A stretch of DNA of 28,752 bases from UBA1424 sp041669225 (GCA_041669225.1 JBAYBO010000009.1:1-28752); one strand, 5' to 3'. Counted from the stretch's first letter, positions 1-8,875 are shown. A program made the numbers and translations. The notes: generated by a model not told the origin, from the sequence alone.

Positions 1-2
1 CC

Positions 3-623
3 TATATTGGTCCAGAAGTTGTTATTGGTTCGGACACCATTATTCGTGCTGGTACGCACATTTATGGCAAAACCGTTGTCGGAAAGCAAAACGTAGTAGG
101 TCCATCCACGTATCTTGATAATGTCGTGGTTGGCGATGAAAACCACATTATTTTTTCGCACATAGCCGATTCAACAATCGGTAATGGCAACGAAATAGGC
201 CCTTATGCCCGCCTTCGCGGTCATTCAGTCGTTGGAAACCACACTCGCGTGGGCAATTTCGTTGAATTGAAGACTTGTGTTCTCCACGACGGCGCAAAAT
301 CCGCCCATTTAACTTATCTTGGCGATGTTGAGATTGGTGAAAAGACAAATATCGGTTGTGGTACAATTGTCGCTAATTACGATGGCTACAACAAAACTAA
401 GACATTTATCGGAAAAGATGTCTTTGTCGGTTCAGGAAGCACACTCATTTCACCGGTTGTCATTGAAGACAATGCTTTTATTGCCGCTGGTTCAACAATT
501 AATCGCAATGTCGGTAAAGATGATATGGCCATTGCTCGTGTCCGTCAGGAAAACAAGATTGGTTATGGTAAGGTTGTAAGAGAAAAAGCGCTTCAGAAAA
601 AATTAGCGAACAGTAAAAAATAA
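3..623 (+). CDS. glmU: GlmU C-terminal part (glucosamine-1-phosphate acetyltransferase), 5' truncated
   Basis: The reading frame is open from base 3, so the gene enters from outside the window and only its C-terminal half is seen. It consists of left-handed beta-helix hexapeptide repeats of the I-G-x-x-x-x type. Signature acetyltransferase residues are present: the ARLR arginine, the ELK lysine, the His and Tyr of AHLTYLGD, and the ANYDG-x-NK segment that binds acetyl-CoA and substrate. This half of GlmU acetylates glucosamine-1-phosphate; the missing N-terminal half normally carries the uridylyltransferase, giving UDP-GlcNAc for peptidoglycan. The C-terminus (RQENKIGY followed by a lysine-rich tail) is normal and is followed directly by a terminator. 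In Bacillus, glmU begins the conserved series that continues through pth and mfd; here a minus-strand block separates it from pth. Confidence 0.95.
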   Translation, partial: YIGPEVVIGSDTIIRAGTHIYGKTVVGKQNVVGPSTYLDNVVVGDENHIIFSHIADSTIGNGNEIGPYARLRGHSVVGNHTRVGNFVELKTCVLHDGAKSAHLTYLGDVEIGEKTNIGCGTIVANYDGYNKTKTFIGKDVFVGSGSTLISPVVIEDNAFIAAGSTINRNVGKDDMAIARVRQENKIGYGKVVREKALQKKLANSKK

Positions 624-631
624 CTGCGATT

Positions 632-672
632 AAAAAACGCCAATCACTTAGTGAAATGGCGTTTTTATTTTT
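632..672. terminator. Bidirectional rho-independent terminator between glmU and ppdK
   Basis: AAAAACGCCA at 633-642 pairs with TGGCGTTTTT at 657-666 around a 14-base loop. A T-run follows on the plus strand, and the opposite strand also reads out into a T-run, so the element can end both glmU (plus) and ppdK (minus). The two genes converge here with 68 bases between them. Confidence 0.85.
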
Positions 673-691
673 GTTATAAACCCGTTAAGAA

Positions 692-3328
692 TTATTTCTT
701 GGCGGCTCTTGCTCTAATAGCTGCTTGAGCGGCGGCTAAGCGAGCGACAGGAACGCGGAATGGTGAACAACTGACATAATCAAGACCAACGTTATGGAAG
801 AATTCGATTGAGACTGGGTCTCCACCGTGTTCGCCACAAACACCGATATGTAAGTCAGGGTTCGCTTTACGACCGTTTTCAACAGCCATTTTGATTAATT
901 GACCAACGCCGCGTTGATCAACTGTACGGAATGGATCTTGTTCGAAGATTTTCTTTGCGTAGTAATCATTTAAGAATTTGGCGGCATCATCACGAGAAAA
1001 ACCATAGGTCATCTGTGTTAAGTCGTTCGTGCCAAAACTGAAGAAGGCAGCATTTTTCGCGATATCAGCAGCGAGCAAAGCAGCGCGTGGGATTTCAATC
1101 ATCGTACCAACATGGTAGACGAGTTCTTGGCCTGAGGCGGCTATAATTTCGTCAGCGGTGTCGGTGATAATCTTTTTAACATAGTCAAATTCCTTACCAT
1201 CTAAGGTTAACGGAATCATGATTTCTGGAGTAATCTTCTTGCCGGAGTCCTTTTGAACTTGAAGGGCGGCTTCAATAATAGCTCTAGTTTGCATTCTGCC
1301 GATTTCTGGATAGGAAACGTCAAGACGGCAGCCACGGTGACCCATCATCGGGTTAAATTCATGGAGATCATCGATGCGAGCTTTGATTTCTTCAACTGAT
1401 TTCTCCAATTCTTTGGCCAACTCTTCAATTTTGTCTTCTTCTTGGGGAAGGAACTCGTGAAGCGGTGGATCAAGCAGACGAATGGTGACGTTCAGTTTAC
1501 CCATAATCGAGAACAACTTATTGAAGTCATCGCGTTGATAAGGGAGAAGTTGGGCAAGAGCCTCTTCACGTCCTTCAACTGAGTCTTCAAGAATCATTTT
1601 TCTCATGTAGAAGATACGGTCCTTATCGAAGAACATATGTTCGGTACGAGCAAGTCCGATGCCTTGAGCACCAAAATTAAATGCGGTTTGTGCATCACGT
1701 GGTGTCTCGGCATTAGCGCGAACATCGAGAGTACGGCGTTCATCAGCCCATTTCATAATCCGGCCAAAATAACCAGTCATTTCCGCTTCAACAGTCTTAA
1801 TTGCTCCAGCGTAAACGCTGCCGGTTGAACCATCAAGTGAGAAGACATCGTTGACGCCATACACTATATTGCCAATTTTAGCGGTTTTCTTTTCTTCGTT
1901 GACGACGATGCCGGAAGCTCCGGCGACACAGGTTTTACCCATTCCACGAGCGACGACGGCAGCGTGTGAAGTCATGCCACCACGCATGGTGAGGATACCT
2001 TCGGCAGCGACCATGCCTTCAATGTCTTCAGGAGATGTTTCGACACGGACGAGAATAACCTTCTCTCCTGCTTCATGGCGTTCTTTGGCTTCTTTGGCAG
2101 TAAACGCTAATTTTCCGGTTCCGGCGCCTGGGGAGGCTGGTAAGCCAACGGCGATTGGTTCGATTTTAGCGAGTTCTTTTTTGTCAAAACTTGGGTGTAA
2201 AAGGGTGTCGAGAATGTTGGGATCAACCCTTAAGACGGCTTCATCAATTGAGATAATGCCTTCATCGACTAAATCACAAGCGATTTTAAGAGCAGCTTGC
2301 GAAGTTCTTTTGCCACTTCGTGTTTGTAAGAAATAAAGTTTTCCGTCTTCGACGGTGAACTCCATATCTTGCATATCGTGATAATGCTTTTCCATTCTCT
2401 CGATGGTTGTGGTGAATTCTTTGTAAACTTCAGGCATTCTCGTATTGAGTTCTTCAATATGAAGAGGAGTGCGAAGTCCAGCAACGACGTCTTCACCTTG
2501 GGCATTTGGTAAGTATTCGGCAAAAACTTTTCTTTCGCCGGTTGAAGGCGAACGTGAGAAAGCAACACCAGTGCCACTATTTTCGTTTTTGTTACCGAAA
2601 ACCATTGATTGGACATTAACTGCCGTACCCCATTCGTAAGGAATGTTGTTCATCTTGCGATAAACGTTGGCGCGTGGGTTGTCCCATGAACGGAAGACAG
2701 CGGTGATGGAATCAATTGCCTGTTGATATGGATCAGCAGGGAAATCTTCGCCAAAAACCTTTTTGTAATAAGCTTTTAGCTTTTTGACGAGTTCTTTGAG
2801 TTCATCAGCCGTAATCTCGGTATCGAGTTTATAGCCTCTTATTTCTTTTAACTCTTCAAGCATTTTATCCATCTCGGTCCGGGGGTGGCCTTTCGCGATG
2901 TTGGTAAACATGACGATGAAGCGGCGATAGCAGTCATAAGCAAAGCGTTCATTACCTGTTTCACTCGCCATAGCTTGAACAGTTTTATCGTTTAAACCGA
3001 GGTTTAAGATGGTGTCCATCATACCAGGCATGCTGGCGCGAGCGCCGGAACGAACGGATACGAGTAAGGGGTTATGTGAACCACCGAAATTCTTTCCAGT
3101 TTCTTTTTCGATGCCGTGAATTGCATCATAGATTTCCTTAATCAAGTAGTCAGGAAGTTTTTTGCCGCTGTCATAGTAAAGCGTGCAGGCTTCGGTCGAG
3201 ACAGTAAAACCTTGGGGGATCGAGATGCCAATATGGGTCATCTCTGCGAGACCGGCGCCTTTTCCTCCAAGGAGTTCTTTTCCGAGACCATGGGCTTCTT
3301 TAAAATTGTAGACGTATTTTTTTGCCAT
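692..3328 (-). CDS. ppdK: Pyruvate, phosphate dikinase
   Basis: 878 residues, very close to the usual ~874. PPDK interconverts pyruvate + ATP + phosphate and PEP + AMP + pyrophosphate in the cytosol. The N-terminal ATP-grasp domain begins with LLGGKGAGLAEM. The swivelling phosphohistidine domain has GGMTSHAAVVARG with His455. The C-terminal PEP/pyruvate barrel has FSFGTNDLTQMTYGFSRDD and CGEHGGD with Cys831. His455 and Cys831 fall at the same numbers as in the Clostridium symbiosum enzyme. The ATG has a clear AAGGAGA site at 3334-3340. No PPDK regulatory kinase lies next to it. In fermentative Firmicutes PPDK can act glycolytically using pyrophosphate or gluconeogenically; the sequence does not tell which. 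Confidence 0.97.
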   Translation of the reverse strand: MAKKYVYNFKEAHGLGKELLGGKGAGLAEMTHIGISIPQGFTVSTEACTLYYDSGKKLPDYLIKEIYDAIHGIEKETGKNFGGSHNPLLVSVRSGARASMPGMMDTILNLGLNDKTVQAMASETGNERFAYDCYRRFIVMFTNIAKGHPRTEMDKMLEELKEIRGYKLDTEITADELKELVKKLKAYYKKVFGEDFPADPYQQAIDSITAVFRSWDNPRANVYRKMNNIPYEWGTAVNVQSMVFGNKNENSGTGVAFSRSPSTGERKVFAEYLPNAQGEDVVAGLRTPLHIEELNTRMPEVYKEFTTTIERMEKHYHDMQDMEFTVEDGKLYFLQTRSGKRTSQAALKIACDLVDEGIISIDEAVLRVDPNILDTLLHPSFDKKELAKIEPIAVGLPASPGAGTGKLAFTAKEAKERHEAGEKVILVRVETSPEDIEGMVAAEGILTMRGGMTSHAAVVARGMGKTCVAGASGIVVNEEKKTAKIGNIVYGVNDVFSLDGSTGSVYAGAIKTVEAEMTGYFGRIMKWADERRTLDVRANAETPRDAQTAFNFGAQGIGLARTEHMFFDKDRIFYMRKMILEDSVEGREEALAQLLPYQRDDFNKLFSIMGKLNVTIRLLDPPLHEFLPQEEDKIEELAKELEKSVEEIKARIDDLHEFNPMMGHRGCRLDVSYPEIGRMQTRAIIEAALQVQKDSGKKITPEIMIPLTLDGKEFDYVKKIITDTADEIIAASGQELVYHVGTMIEIPRAALLAADIAKNAAFFSFGTNDLTQMTYGFSRDDAAKFLNDYYAKKIFEQDPFRTVDQRGVGQLIKMAVENGRKANPDLHIGVCGEHGGDPVSIEFFHNVGLDYVSCSPFRVPVARLAAAQAAIRARAAKK

Positions 3329-3351
3329 TTTGTTCTCCTTTAAAATATTTA

Positions 3352-3393
3352 TGAGCTGTCTTAGCTCACCGATACAAGAATATCATAGATATT
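3352..3393 (-). promoter_or_regulatory. Two inverted repeats upstream of ppdK
   Basis: Two perfect inverted repeats lie between the upstream terminator and the ppdK start: AATATC-ATA-GATATT at 3379-3393 and TGAGCT-GTCTT-AGCTCA at 3352-3368. The second is about 24 bases upstream of ATG and would form a small hairpin in the mRNA; the first is more like a DNA operator. I see no confident -35/-10 pair, so the regulatory role is inference. Confidence 0.4.
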
Positions 3394-3407
3394 GGACAAA
3401 AATAACT

Positions 3408-3431
3408 AAAAATGCTCATGTAAGCGTTTTT
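3408..3431 (-). terminator. Probable terminator after the glycosyltransferase gene
   Basis: Read on the minus strand, AAAAACGCT and AGCATTTTT pair with one internal C-A mismatch around a six-base loop, and the second arm ends in five T. It begins about 18 bases past the glycosyltransferase stop and would separate that gene from ppdK, which has the same orientation. Confidence 0.55.
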
Positions 3432-3448
3432 ATCAACGATAAAAGGGA

Positions 3449-4393
3449 TTATTGAATTTCCGAAATGAGTTGTTCCCAAGGCATGCCTTGAATCGGAAAT
3501 ACTTTTTTGTTTAGAATTACCCGCTTGATTTTTTCAGCGCGATGAAGTTCAAGCAGAAAGGGTTTCTCGTTAACTTTGACAGAAAAAAAGACATCAGCGA
3601 AAATCGAAAGCCAGTAACGGAAACCGCGCCGGAAAAATTCTTTGATAATTAATTCGTCGCCTGTTTGTTCAGCGAGATAACGAACCGCGGCAAAACATTT
3701 AAGGTGTAAGTCAGTGCGGTCGCTTGAAAGGTTTGTTGTCGCTGATTCGTTGGTCCGTCGGTAAAAATAAAGCGGTTCGGTTAAAGTGATTGATTTATTA
3801 GCTTTTGCATAAAGAGCGAAATTGATTAGAAAATCTTCAAACATAATTAATTTGCTTGAGACCGGCAATTTGGTGTTCTTTATTAATTCTGAACGATACA
3901 TTTTCATCGGCATGTATCCGCGTATGTTAAAATCTCGAAGCAATGAGCGCACGCCTTGAATGCGGTTTAAAGTTTTCTTTTTAGCGAGGACGTTGCGACT
4001 GATGCGTCCGTTAGGATTAATTTTTACAAATGAGCAATTGACGATATCAGCGTCATTCTGGGTAATCTTTTCATACATTTTTTTCACAAAAGAAAGTTTG
4101 TACATATCATCGCTATCGAGAAAGCAAATATACTTACCTTTCGCTTCTTCGATTCCACGCTTGCGAGCGAAGCCGACCGACAATCCATCGGTGACAATGT
4201 GGCGAACGTTCTTATGTTTTTTCGTGTATTTCCCGACTATTTCCCGACTATTATCGGTTGAACCATTATTTATAATAATAACCTCATAAGGCAGCGAAAA
4301 ATCCTGCGAAACAGCGCTGAAAAGGCAAGATGAAAGGAACTTTTCGGAGTTCCTGACGGGAATAATAATACTTACTTCGATTTGACTATTCAT
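3449..4393 (-). CDS. Family 2 glycosyltransferase
   Basis: 314 residues with a clear GT-A fold start: VSIIIPVRNSEKFL near residues 7-20, VIIINNGSTDNS near 38-49, and the metal-binding D-x-D motif in FLDSDDMY (Asp93/Asp95). Such enzymes transfer a sugar from a nucleotide sugar to a lipid, glycan or protein acceptor, most often in capsule, teichoic acid or glycolipid synthesis. No transmembrane segment is evident, so it is probably cytosolic or peripheral at the membrane. The C-terminal 200 residues resemble the poorly conserved acceptor half of these enzymes. It stands alone between two terminators, so the neighbours give no hint of the acceptor. The ATG lacks a strong Shine-Dalgarno; a weak hairpin (TTGCT/AGCAA, 4396-4410) abuts it. 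The family is certain, the substrate is not. Confidence 0.9.
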   Translation of the reverse strand: MNSQIEVSIIIPVRNSEKFLSSCLFSAVSQDFSLPYEVIIINNGSTDNSREIVGKYTKKHKNVRHIVTDGLSVGFARKRGIEEAKGKYICFLDSDDMYKLSFVKKMYEKITQNDADIVNCSFVKINPNGRISRNVLAKKKTLNRIQGVRSLLRDFNIRGYMPMKMYRSELIKNTKLPVSSKLIMFEDFLINFALYAKANKSITLTEPLYFYRRTNESATTNLSSDRTDLHLKCFAAVRYLAEQTGDELIIKEFFRRGFRYWLSIFADVFFSVKVNEKPFLLELHRAEKIKRVILNKKVFPIQGMPWEQLISEIQ

Positions 4394-4445
4394 TGTTGCT
4401 CGTAAAGCAATTCTATCATAAATCCTTGTTTGTGCTTTTTACTAT

Positions 4446-4480
4446 TTATAAAAACGCCTCACCTTGATTGTGAGACGTTT
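4446..4480 (-). terminator. Terminator of the tetR-ABC operon
   Basis: On the minus strand AAACGTCTCAC pairs with GTGAGGCGTTT (one mismatch) around a seven-base loop, followed by a T-rich run. It lies eight bases after the stop of the second ABC gene. Confidence 0.8.
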
Positions 4481-4487
4481 GGTGGCA

Positions 4488-6332
4488 TTAATTAGCAGTT
4501 TCTAATTCGTCGATGTTGTTGTCTGGCTCTGGTTCCGCGAGAGGATTACGTCCCGAGAATTGAGCGTTATATAATTCGGCATAAAAGCCACTGTTTGCCA
4601 ACAACTCGTGGTGGCTGCCAATTTCAACAATCTGTCCTTTTTGCATAACGATAATTACCTTAGCATTTTTAATGGTTGAAAGGCGGTGGGCGATAATGAA
4701 GCTAGTCTTGCCAATCATCATTTTATTCATCGCGTCTTGAATTGCGAGTTCGGTGCGAGTATCAACACTAGAAGTCGCTTCATCAAGAATTAATATTTTC
4801 GGTTTAGAAACAATTGCACGGGCGATGGTAATCAATTGTCTTTGACCTTGTGAAATGTTCGTTCCGTCTTCATTCAATATGAAATCATAACCGCTGGGTA
4901 AAGTCTTAATGAAGTGATCGGCGTGAGCTTGCTTTGCAGCATCTTCTATTTCTTCGTCGGTGGCATCGCTACGGCCATAACGAATGTTTTCACGGATTGT
5001 ATCCGAGAAAAGCCACGTGTCTTGTAAAACCATACCGACTGCGCCACGTAGAATTCCGCGTCGATAATTACGAATATCAATGCCATCAAGAAGAATCCGG
5101 CCACTATTCACTTCATAAAAGCGCATGATGAGATTAACAATCGTTGTTTTACCGGCGCCGGTCGGGCCGACAATGGCAATACTATCCCCAGTGTTAACTT
5201 TTAAGTTAAAATTGCGAATAAGCGGTTTATCAACAGTGTATGAAAATTCGACGTTATCAAAAACGATTTCGCCTTTAATGCCGCCTTCGCTGCTAATCGC
5301 ATCGTCTGGCTCAAGTTCCATTTCAGCTTCGTCAAGAAGATCATAAATACGTTCTCCAGAAGCTAAAACTGATTGGATAATGCTTGAGATTTGTCCGATT
5401 TGTTGGAAAGGTTGTTGAAACATTTGTAAAAACAAGAAGAAAGCAACCATGTTGCCAGGGTTTTCCAAAATGCCGCCCACGACACTGACGCCAATAAAAC
5501 CGAGATTGCCAATAAAGCGCATAGTCGGGAAAATGAAACCCGAAAGCCATTGCGATTTCCAGTCAGCCTTCATCATTGTTTCGTTAACTTGTTCGAAGGA
5601 TGCAGCCACGTCTTTTTCTTTATTGAAAAGTTTGACAATTTTAAAACCGGAGTAGTTTTCTTCGGTAATAGAATTTAACTTGCCTAAATGAGTGCGGTAT
5701 TTTTTAAATTCTTTTTGAGCGTTGACAGCAATCACAACCGTGAAGAGTATAGTAAATGGCAGGATTGCGATTGCAACTAAGGCTAGTTCCCAAGAAGTGA
5801 CGAACATGGCGATAACCACACCAATAAACATCGAAACTCCTAAGATCGTCTGGTTAATTATACTACTCATGTGGCGCGAAATATTATCGACATCATTCGT
5901 GCCTCGAGATAAAATCTCGCCATAAGTGTTTTTATCGAAATAGCTCAACGGTAAACGGTCGAGTTTTGCCTTAATCTTTTCACGGATATTATAAGCATAA
6001 TCGGCTGAGATTTTGACGACAATCCAATCAGCGAGCCACATTAATAAAGCCGAGCCGACATAAAATGAGAGCATTATCATTACTTGTTTTAAAACTTCCG
6101 GCCAATTAATCATAAAAACGCCTTCAACTTGCGTCGCCAGGTTTTCAAAGTCGTTGACAAAATCACCTAATAAGACAGGCATTAAGACGGAGAGAGTTGC
6201 TGAAACAAGAAGAATGATGATGACGAAAATGAAGGTAGCGAGAAGAGGACGGAAATCAGCTAGTATGCGCGAAGCTGCTTTCTTAATATTTCTGGGTTTT
6301 GCACCCATCATCGAATCAGTTGAACGAGGCAT
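4488..6332 (-). CDS. ABC exporter subunit with intact ATPase site (YheH/LmrD-like)
   Basis: 614-residue half-transporter: an N-terminal six-helix exporter domain (about 28-330) fused to an ATPase domain. Walker A is GPTGAGKTT (389-397), the signature is ISQGQRQ (493-499), Walker B is ILILDEA with the catalytic Glu518, and the switch histidine is in IAHRLST (His549). The ATP site contributed by this chain is therefore canonical, unlike that of its partner. The ATG overlaps the partner's stop as TAATG and is preceded by AAGGAGGTGA, an almost perfect anti-Shine-Dalgarno match. The arrangement fits a heterodimeric multidrug or peptide exporter of the LmrCD/BmrCD type in the cytoplasmic membrane. 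The substrate cannot be read from the sequence. Confidence 0.93.
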   Translation of the reverse strand: MPRSTDSMMGAKPRNIKKAASRILADFRPLLATFIFVIIILLVSATLSVLMPVLLGDFVNDFENLATQVEGVFMINWPEVLKQVMIMLSFYVGSALLMWLADWIVVKISADYAYNIREKIKAKLDRLPLSYFDKNTYGEILSRGTNDVDNISRHMSSIINQTILGVSMFIGVVIAMFVTSWELALVAIAILPFTILFTVVIAVNAQKEFKKYRTHLGKLNSITEENYSGFKIVKLFNKEKDVAASFEQVNETMMKADWKSQWLSGFIFPTMRFIGNLGFIGVSVVGGILENPGNMVAFFLFLQMFQQPFQQIGQISSIIQSVLASGERIYDLLDEAEMELEPDDAISSEGGIKGEIVFDNVEFSYTVDKPLIRNFNLKVNTGDSIAIVGPTGAGKTTIVNLIMRFYEVNSGRILLDGIDIRNYRRGILRGAVGMVLQDTWLFSDTIRENIRYGRSDATDEEIEDAAKQAHADHFIKTLPSGYDFILNEDGTNISQGQRQLITIARAIVSKPKILILDEATSSVDTRTELAIQDAMNKMMIGKTSFIIAHRLSTIKNAKVIIVMQKGQIVEIGSHHELLANSGFYAELYNAQFSGRNPLAEPEPDNNIDELETAN

Positions 6333-8125
6333 TATTCGTCACCTCCTTCCGCAAGAAGAACTTGCTTCTTAATTTCAAGAGTCCGTTTTATTTCGCTTTC
6401 ATCCATTTGAGAAAAAACAATTTCTTGGTAAACTTTACAACTTTTCAATAAGCTTTGATGTTTCCCTTGCCCGACAATTCTTCCTTCGTTTAAGACGAGA
6501 ATATTATCGGCATCCATGATGGATGAGACACGTTGAGCAACAATAATTACCGATGCATTTTTGGTATATTCTTTAAGCGCCGTGCGCAGACGAATATCAG
6601 TTTTAAAATCAAGAGCGGAAAACGAATCATCGAAAATAAATATTTCCGGTTTTTTAATGAGAGCACGTGCGATCGCGATTCGCTGTTTTTGTCCACCAGA
6701 AAAGTTTTTGCCACCTTGTGATACTTCCGCATCATAACCATTTTCTTTTTTTGCCACGAAACGAGCGGCTTGCGCAACTTCTAAAGCAACTTTGATGTCG
6801 TCATCGGTACTGTCGGGTTTTCCAAAACGCATATTATCGCGGATTGTTCCCGAGAAAAGCAAAGCTTGTTGAGGGACGAAACCGATTTTATCCCGCAGGT
6901 CTTTTTGAGCATAATCACGAACATCGATATTATCGACAAGAATATGTCCTTCAGATATATCGTAAAAACGTGGTATGAGATTGATGATTGAAGATTTTCC
7001 GCTTCCAGTTGAACCGATAATTGCGGTGACCTGACCCGGTTTTGCTTCAAAAGTTATATTTTGTAATGTTGGAACCTTTGAGTCTGGGAAAGTAAAGGTG
7101 ACATCCTCGAAGCGAACATGGCCGAAAGCATCATTTAAATTTACTGCTGGGTTGTCTGGATCTTTGATAACGATTTCTGTATCCAAAACTTCATTGATAC
7201 GACGTGCGCTGACTCCGGCGCGAGGAATGTTAATCAAAAGCATGGAAAACATCAAAAACGACATCATAATATGCATAGCATATTGCGAAGTAACAAGAAT
7301 GTTGTCTAAGCGTGCGGTATTTGCCGTACCGTCGATAATCGCAAATCCAAATAGGAAAATTGCAAAATATGTTAAATCAAAGAAGATAGATATAATCGGG
7401 CTGGCAAACGACATCGTTCGACCAACTTTTACAACAATGTTTGTTTGATGGCGATTAACTTTTGCGAATCTCTTTTGTTCTTTTTCTTCCTGATTAAAAG
7501 CACGAACAACACGAACGCCAGTCAACGAAGCACGTAAGACCTTTGTAACTTCATCAATCGCGATTTGCAGTTTTTTAAATAGCGGCATGGCAATCGCGAA
7601 GAGAATTATGATTGTGATAATGATTAAAGGAATTGAAAAAGCGAGAATGAGTGCTAGCTGTTGATCGGTTCTTAATACCTGGACGATGGCGATGGCCATA
7701 ATGACTGGCGACATAACCATGATTCTTAGCCCCATGATGATGATTGTTTGAACCATCTCGACGTCATTTGTGGTACGAGTCATGAGTGAAGCGGTGCCGA
7801 TTTTGTCATAATCTCCAGGGGAAAAAGCTAAAACTTTCTTAAACACTTCAGCCCGCACTTTTTTACCAAAATACGCTCCGACATAAGAAACACTTAAAGA
7901 TGTTGCCAGAGCAATAACGATTGTCGCCCCAGCATACGCAAGCATTTCAAGGCCTTTGCGAAAAATAAAAGCGTTATCGGCTCCAGCGGGACTCGTGATG
8001 TTAGCGACGATTTCGCCCATCAAACGCGGGAGACTCAATTGTGAGTAAGATTGAGCGCCAATCAACAGGAAAACAATAATGATGAGCCAAATTTTTGGTT
8101 TAAGAAAACGAAATAGTTTGAACAT
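6332..8125 (-). CDS. ABC exporter subunit with degenerate ATPase site (YheI/LmrC-like)
   Basis: 597-residue half-transporter: an exporter membrane domain (about 10-300) followed by an ATPase domain. Walker A GSTGSGKSS (371-379) and signature FSGGQKQR (475-482) are intact. Two catalytic positions are changed: Walker B ends IFIFDD, so the catalytic Glu is Asp500, and the switch histidine is glutamine in VAQRVSS (Gln531). This pattern is characteristic of the non-catalytic-site subunit of heterodimeric exporters such as LmrC. Its start overlaps the tetR stop as TAATG, with a moderate AAAGGGAAG site upstream, and its own stop overlaps the next gene in the same way. The three genes are thus likely co-transcribed and translationally coupled. 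Confidence 0.93.
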   Translation of the reverse strand: MFKLFRFLKPKIWLIIIVFLLIGAQSYSQLSLPRLMGEIVANITSPAGADNAFIFRKGLEMLAYAGATIVIALATSLSVSYVGAYFGKKVRAEVFKKVLAFSPGDYDKIGTASLMTRTTNDVEMVQTIIIMGLRIMVMSPVIMAIAIVQVLRTDQQLALILAFSIPLIIITIIILFAIAMPLFKKLQIAIDEVTKVLRASLTGVRVVRAFNQEEKEQKRFAKVNRHQTNIVVKVGRTMSFASPIISIFFDLTYFAIFLFGFAIIDGTANTARLDNILVTSQYAMHIMMSFLMFSMLLINIPRAGVSARRINEVLDTEIVIKDPDNPAVNLNDAFGHVRFEDVTFTFPDSKVPTLQNITFEAKPGQVTAIIGSTGSGKSSIINLIPRFYDISEGHILVDNIDVRDYAQKDLRDKIGFVPQQALLFSGTIRDNMRFGKPDSTDDDIKVALEVAQAARFVAKKENGYDAEVSQGGKNFSGGQKQRIAIARALIKKPEIFIFDDSFSALDFKTDIRLRTALKEYTKNASVIIVAQRVSSIMDADNILVLNEGRIVGQGKHQSLLKSCKVYQEIVFSQMDESEIKRTLEIKKQVLLAEGGDE

Positions 8126-8745
8126 TAATAGCTTCCCTTTCTAGTGAATAAATTCATGATGATATCCGGACTAACTTTGGCTGGCGATTTCTTATTCATG
8201 TTTAATCGAGTGTAGCATAATCCTTTGATTATGGAATAGTAGATAATTGCAAATTCTTTAGGATCCCCACCTGAGACATCGCCCTCTTTTTGGCCGCGAG
8301 CAATTAAGTCGATAAGAAAATAGAAAAATGGTTTTTTAGGCCCTTTATTGTCACTTTTTGGGGAAAGAGGAAGTGTTTTTTGCAAATGCATATTTACAAA
8401 CATATATAAGAAGTAAGGCGAATCATCATCGCGGTAAATATCATCTAACATATGAGTGACAATCGTGCGGATAGCGTCGATAGCAATTACTTTATTTAGG
8501 CCCTTTTCATTTTTCCGTTTTCGCAAAGCGCGTTTCTCGGCAATATCAATTAGTTCAAGAAACAAATCGGCTTTATTTTTAAAATAATGATAAAAAAGAC
8601 CATGTGAACACTCAGCTTCCTTGGTAATGTCGTTGATGACGACTAAATCGTATCCTCGTAAGGCAAAAAGACGCAAAGCAGTATCAAGAATACGCGCTTT
8701 TCTCTCGTCTTTGATTTGTTGATTTTGTTCTGGTGTTTTAGGCAT
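8125..8745 (-). CDS. TetR/AcrR family transcriptional regulator
   Basis: About 206 residues. The N-terminal helix-turn-helix is typical of TetR: KARILDTALRLFALRGYD, then INDITKEAECSHGLFYHYFKNK, about residues 15-62. The remainder is a divergent helical ligand-binding domain. Two starts are possible: ATG at 8745, chosen here, or TTG at 8751, two codons upstream; neither has a convincing Shine-Dalgarno and both give the whole domain. A strong promoter lies at 8781-8809 and a 16-base palindrome at 8758-8773, so autoregulation together with the two downstream exporter genes is likely. The inducer is probably a compound that the exporter removes; this is inference from similar operons. Confidence 0.92.
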   Translation of the reverse strand: MPKTPEQNQQIKDERKARILDTALRLFALRGYDLVVINDITKEAECSHGLFYHYFKNKADLFLELIDIAEKRALRKRKNEKGLNKVIAIDAIRTIVTHMLDDIYRDDDSPYFLYMFVNMHLQKTLPLSPKSDNKGPKKPFFYFLIDLIARGQKEGDVSGGDPKEFAIIYYSIIKGLCYTRLNMNKKSPAKVSPDIIMNLFTRKGSY

Positions 8746-8757
8746 ACTCAATTTTGA

Positions 8758-8773
8758 TTGACACTTTTGTCAA
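8758..8773. promoter_or_regulatory. Probable TetR operator
   Basis: Perfect palindrome TTGACA-CTTT-TGTCAA. It sits where transcription from the promoter at 8781-8809 would begin and 12 bases ahead of the ATG. TetR-family dimers typically bind 14-20 bp palindromes in this position, so it is a good candidate for the site of autorepression. It contains no start codon and is not followed by a T-run, so it is not a terminator. Confidence 0.7.
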
Positions 8774-8780
8774 CGTAAAA

Positions 8781-8809
8781 AGTATAGTCTTCTATTTCTT
8801 ACTTTTCAA
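8781..8809 (-). promoter_or_regulatory. Promoter of the tetR-ABC operon
   Basis: On the minus strand the -35 box TTGAAA (8804-8809) and the -10 box TATACT (8781-8786) are separated by exactly 17 bases. Transcription would start near 8774, at the edge of the palindrome, giving a leader of only about 25-30 bases. Confidence 0.75.
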
Positions 8810-8834
8810 TAGCATTGCCAACAAAATTTTAAAT

Positions 8835-8858
8835 AGAAAAAAGAGCACTAAGTGCTCT
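8835..8858 (-). terminator. Terminator of the popT-PAP2 operon
   Basis: AGAGCAC (8842-8848) and GTGCTCT (8852-8858) pair around TAA; on the minus strand the stem is followed by six T. It lies 18 bases after the PAP2 stop and insulates that operon from the tetR promoter just downstream. Confidence 0.85.
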
Positions 8859-8875
8859 ATTCTTTTGTGATAAGA

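Noticed and set aside
1851..2336. 161-residue plus-strand frame opposite ppdK
   Set aside because: Antisense to a certain, fully conserved gene; no ribosome binding site and no recognisable family.
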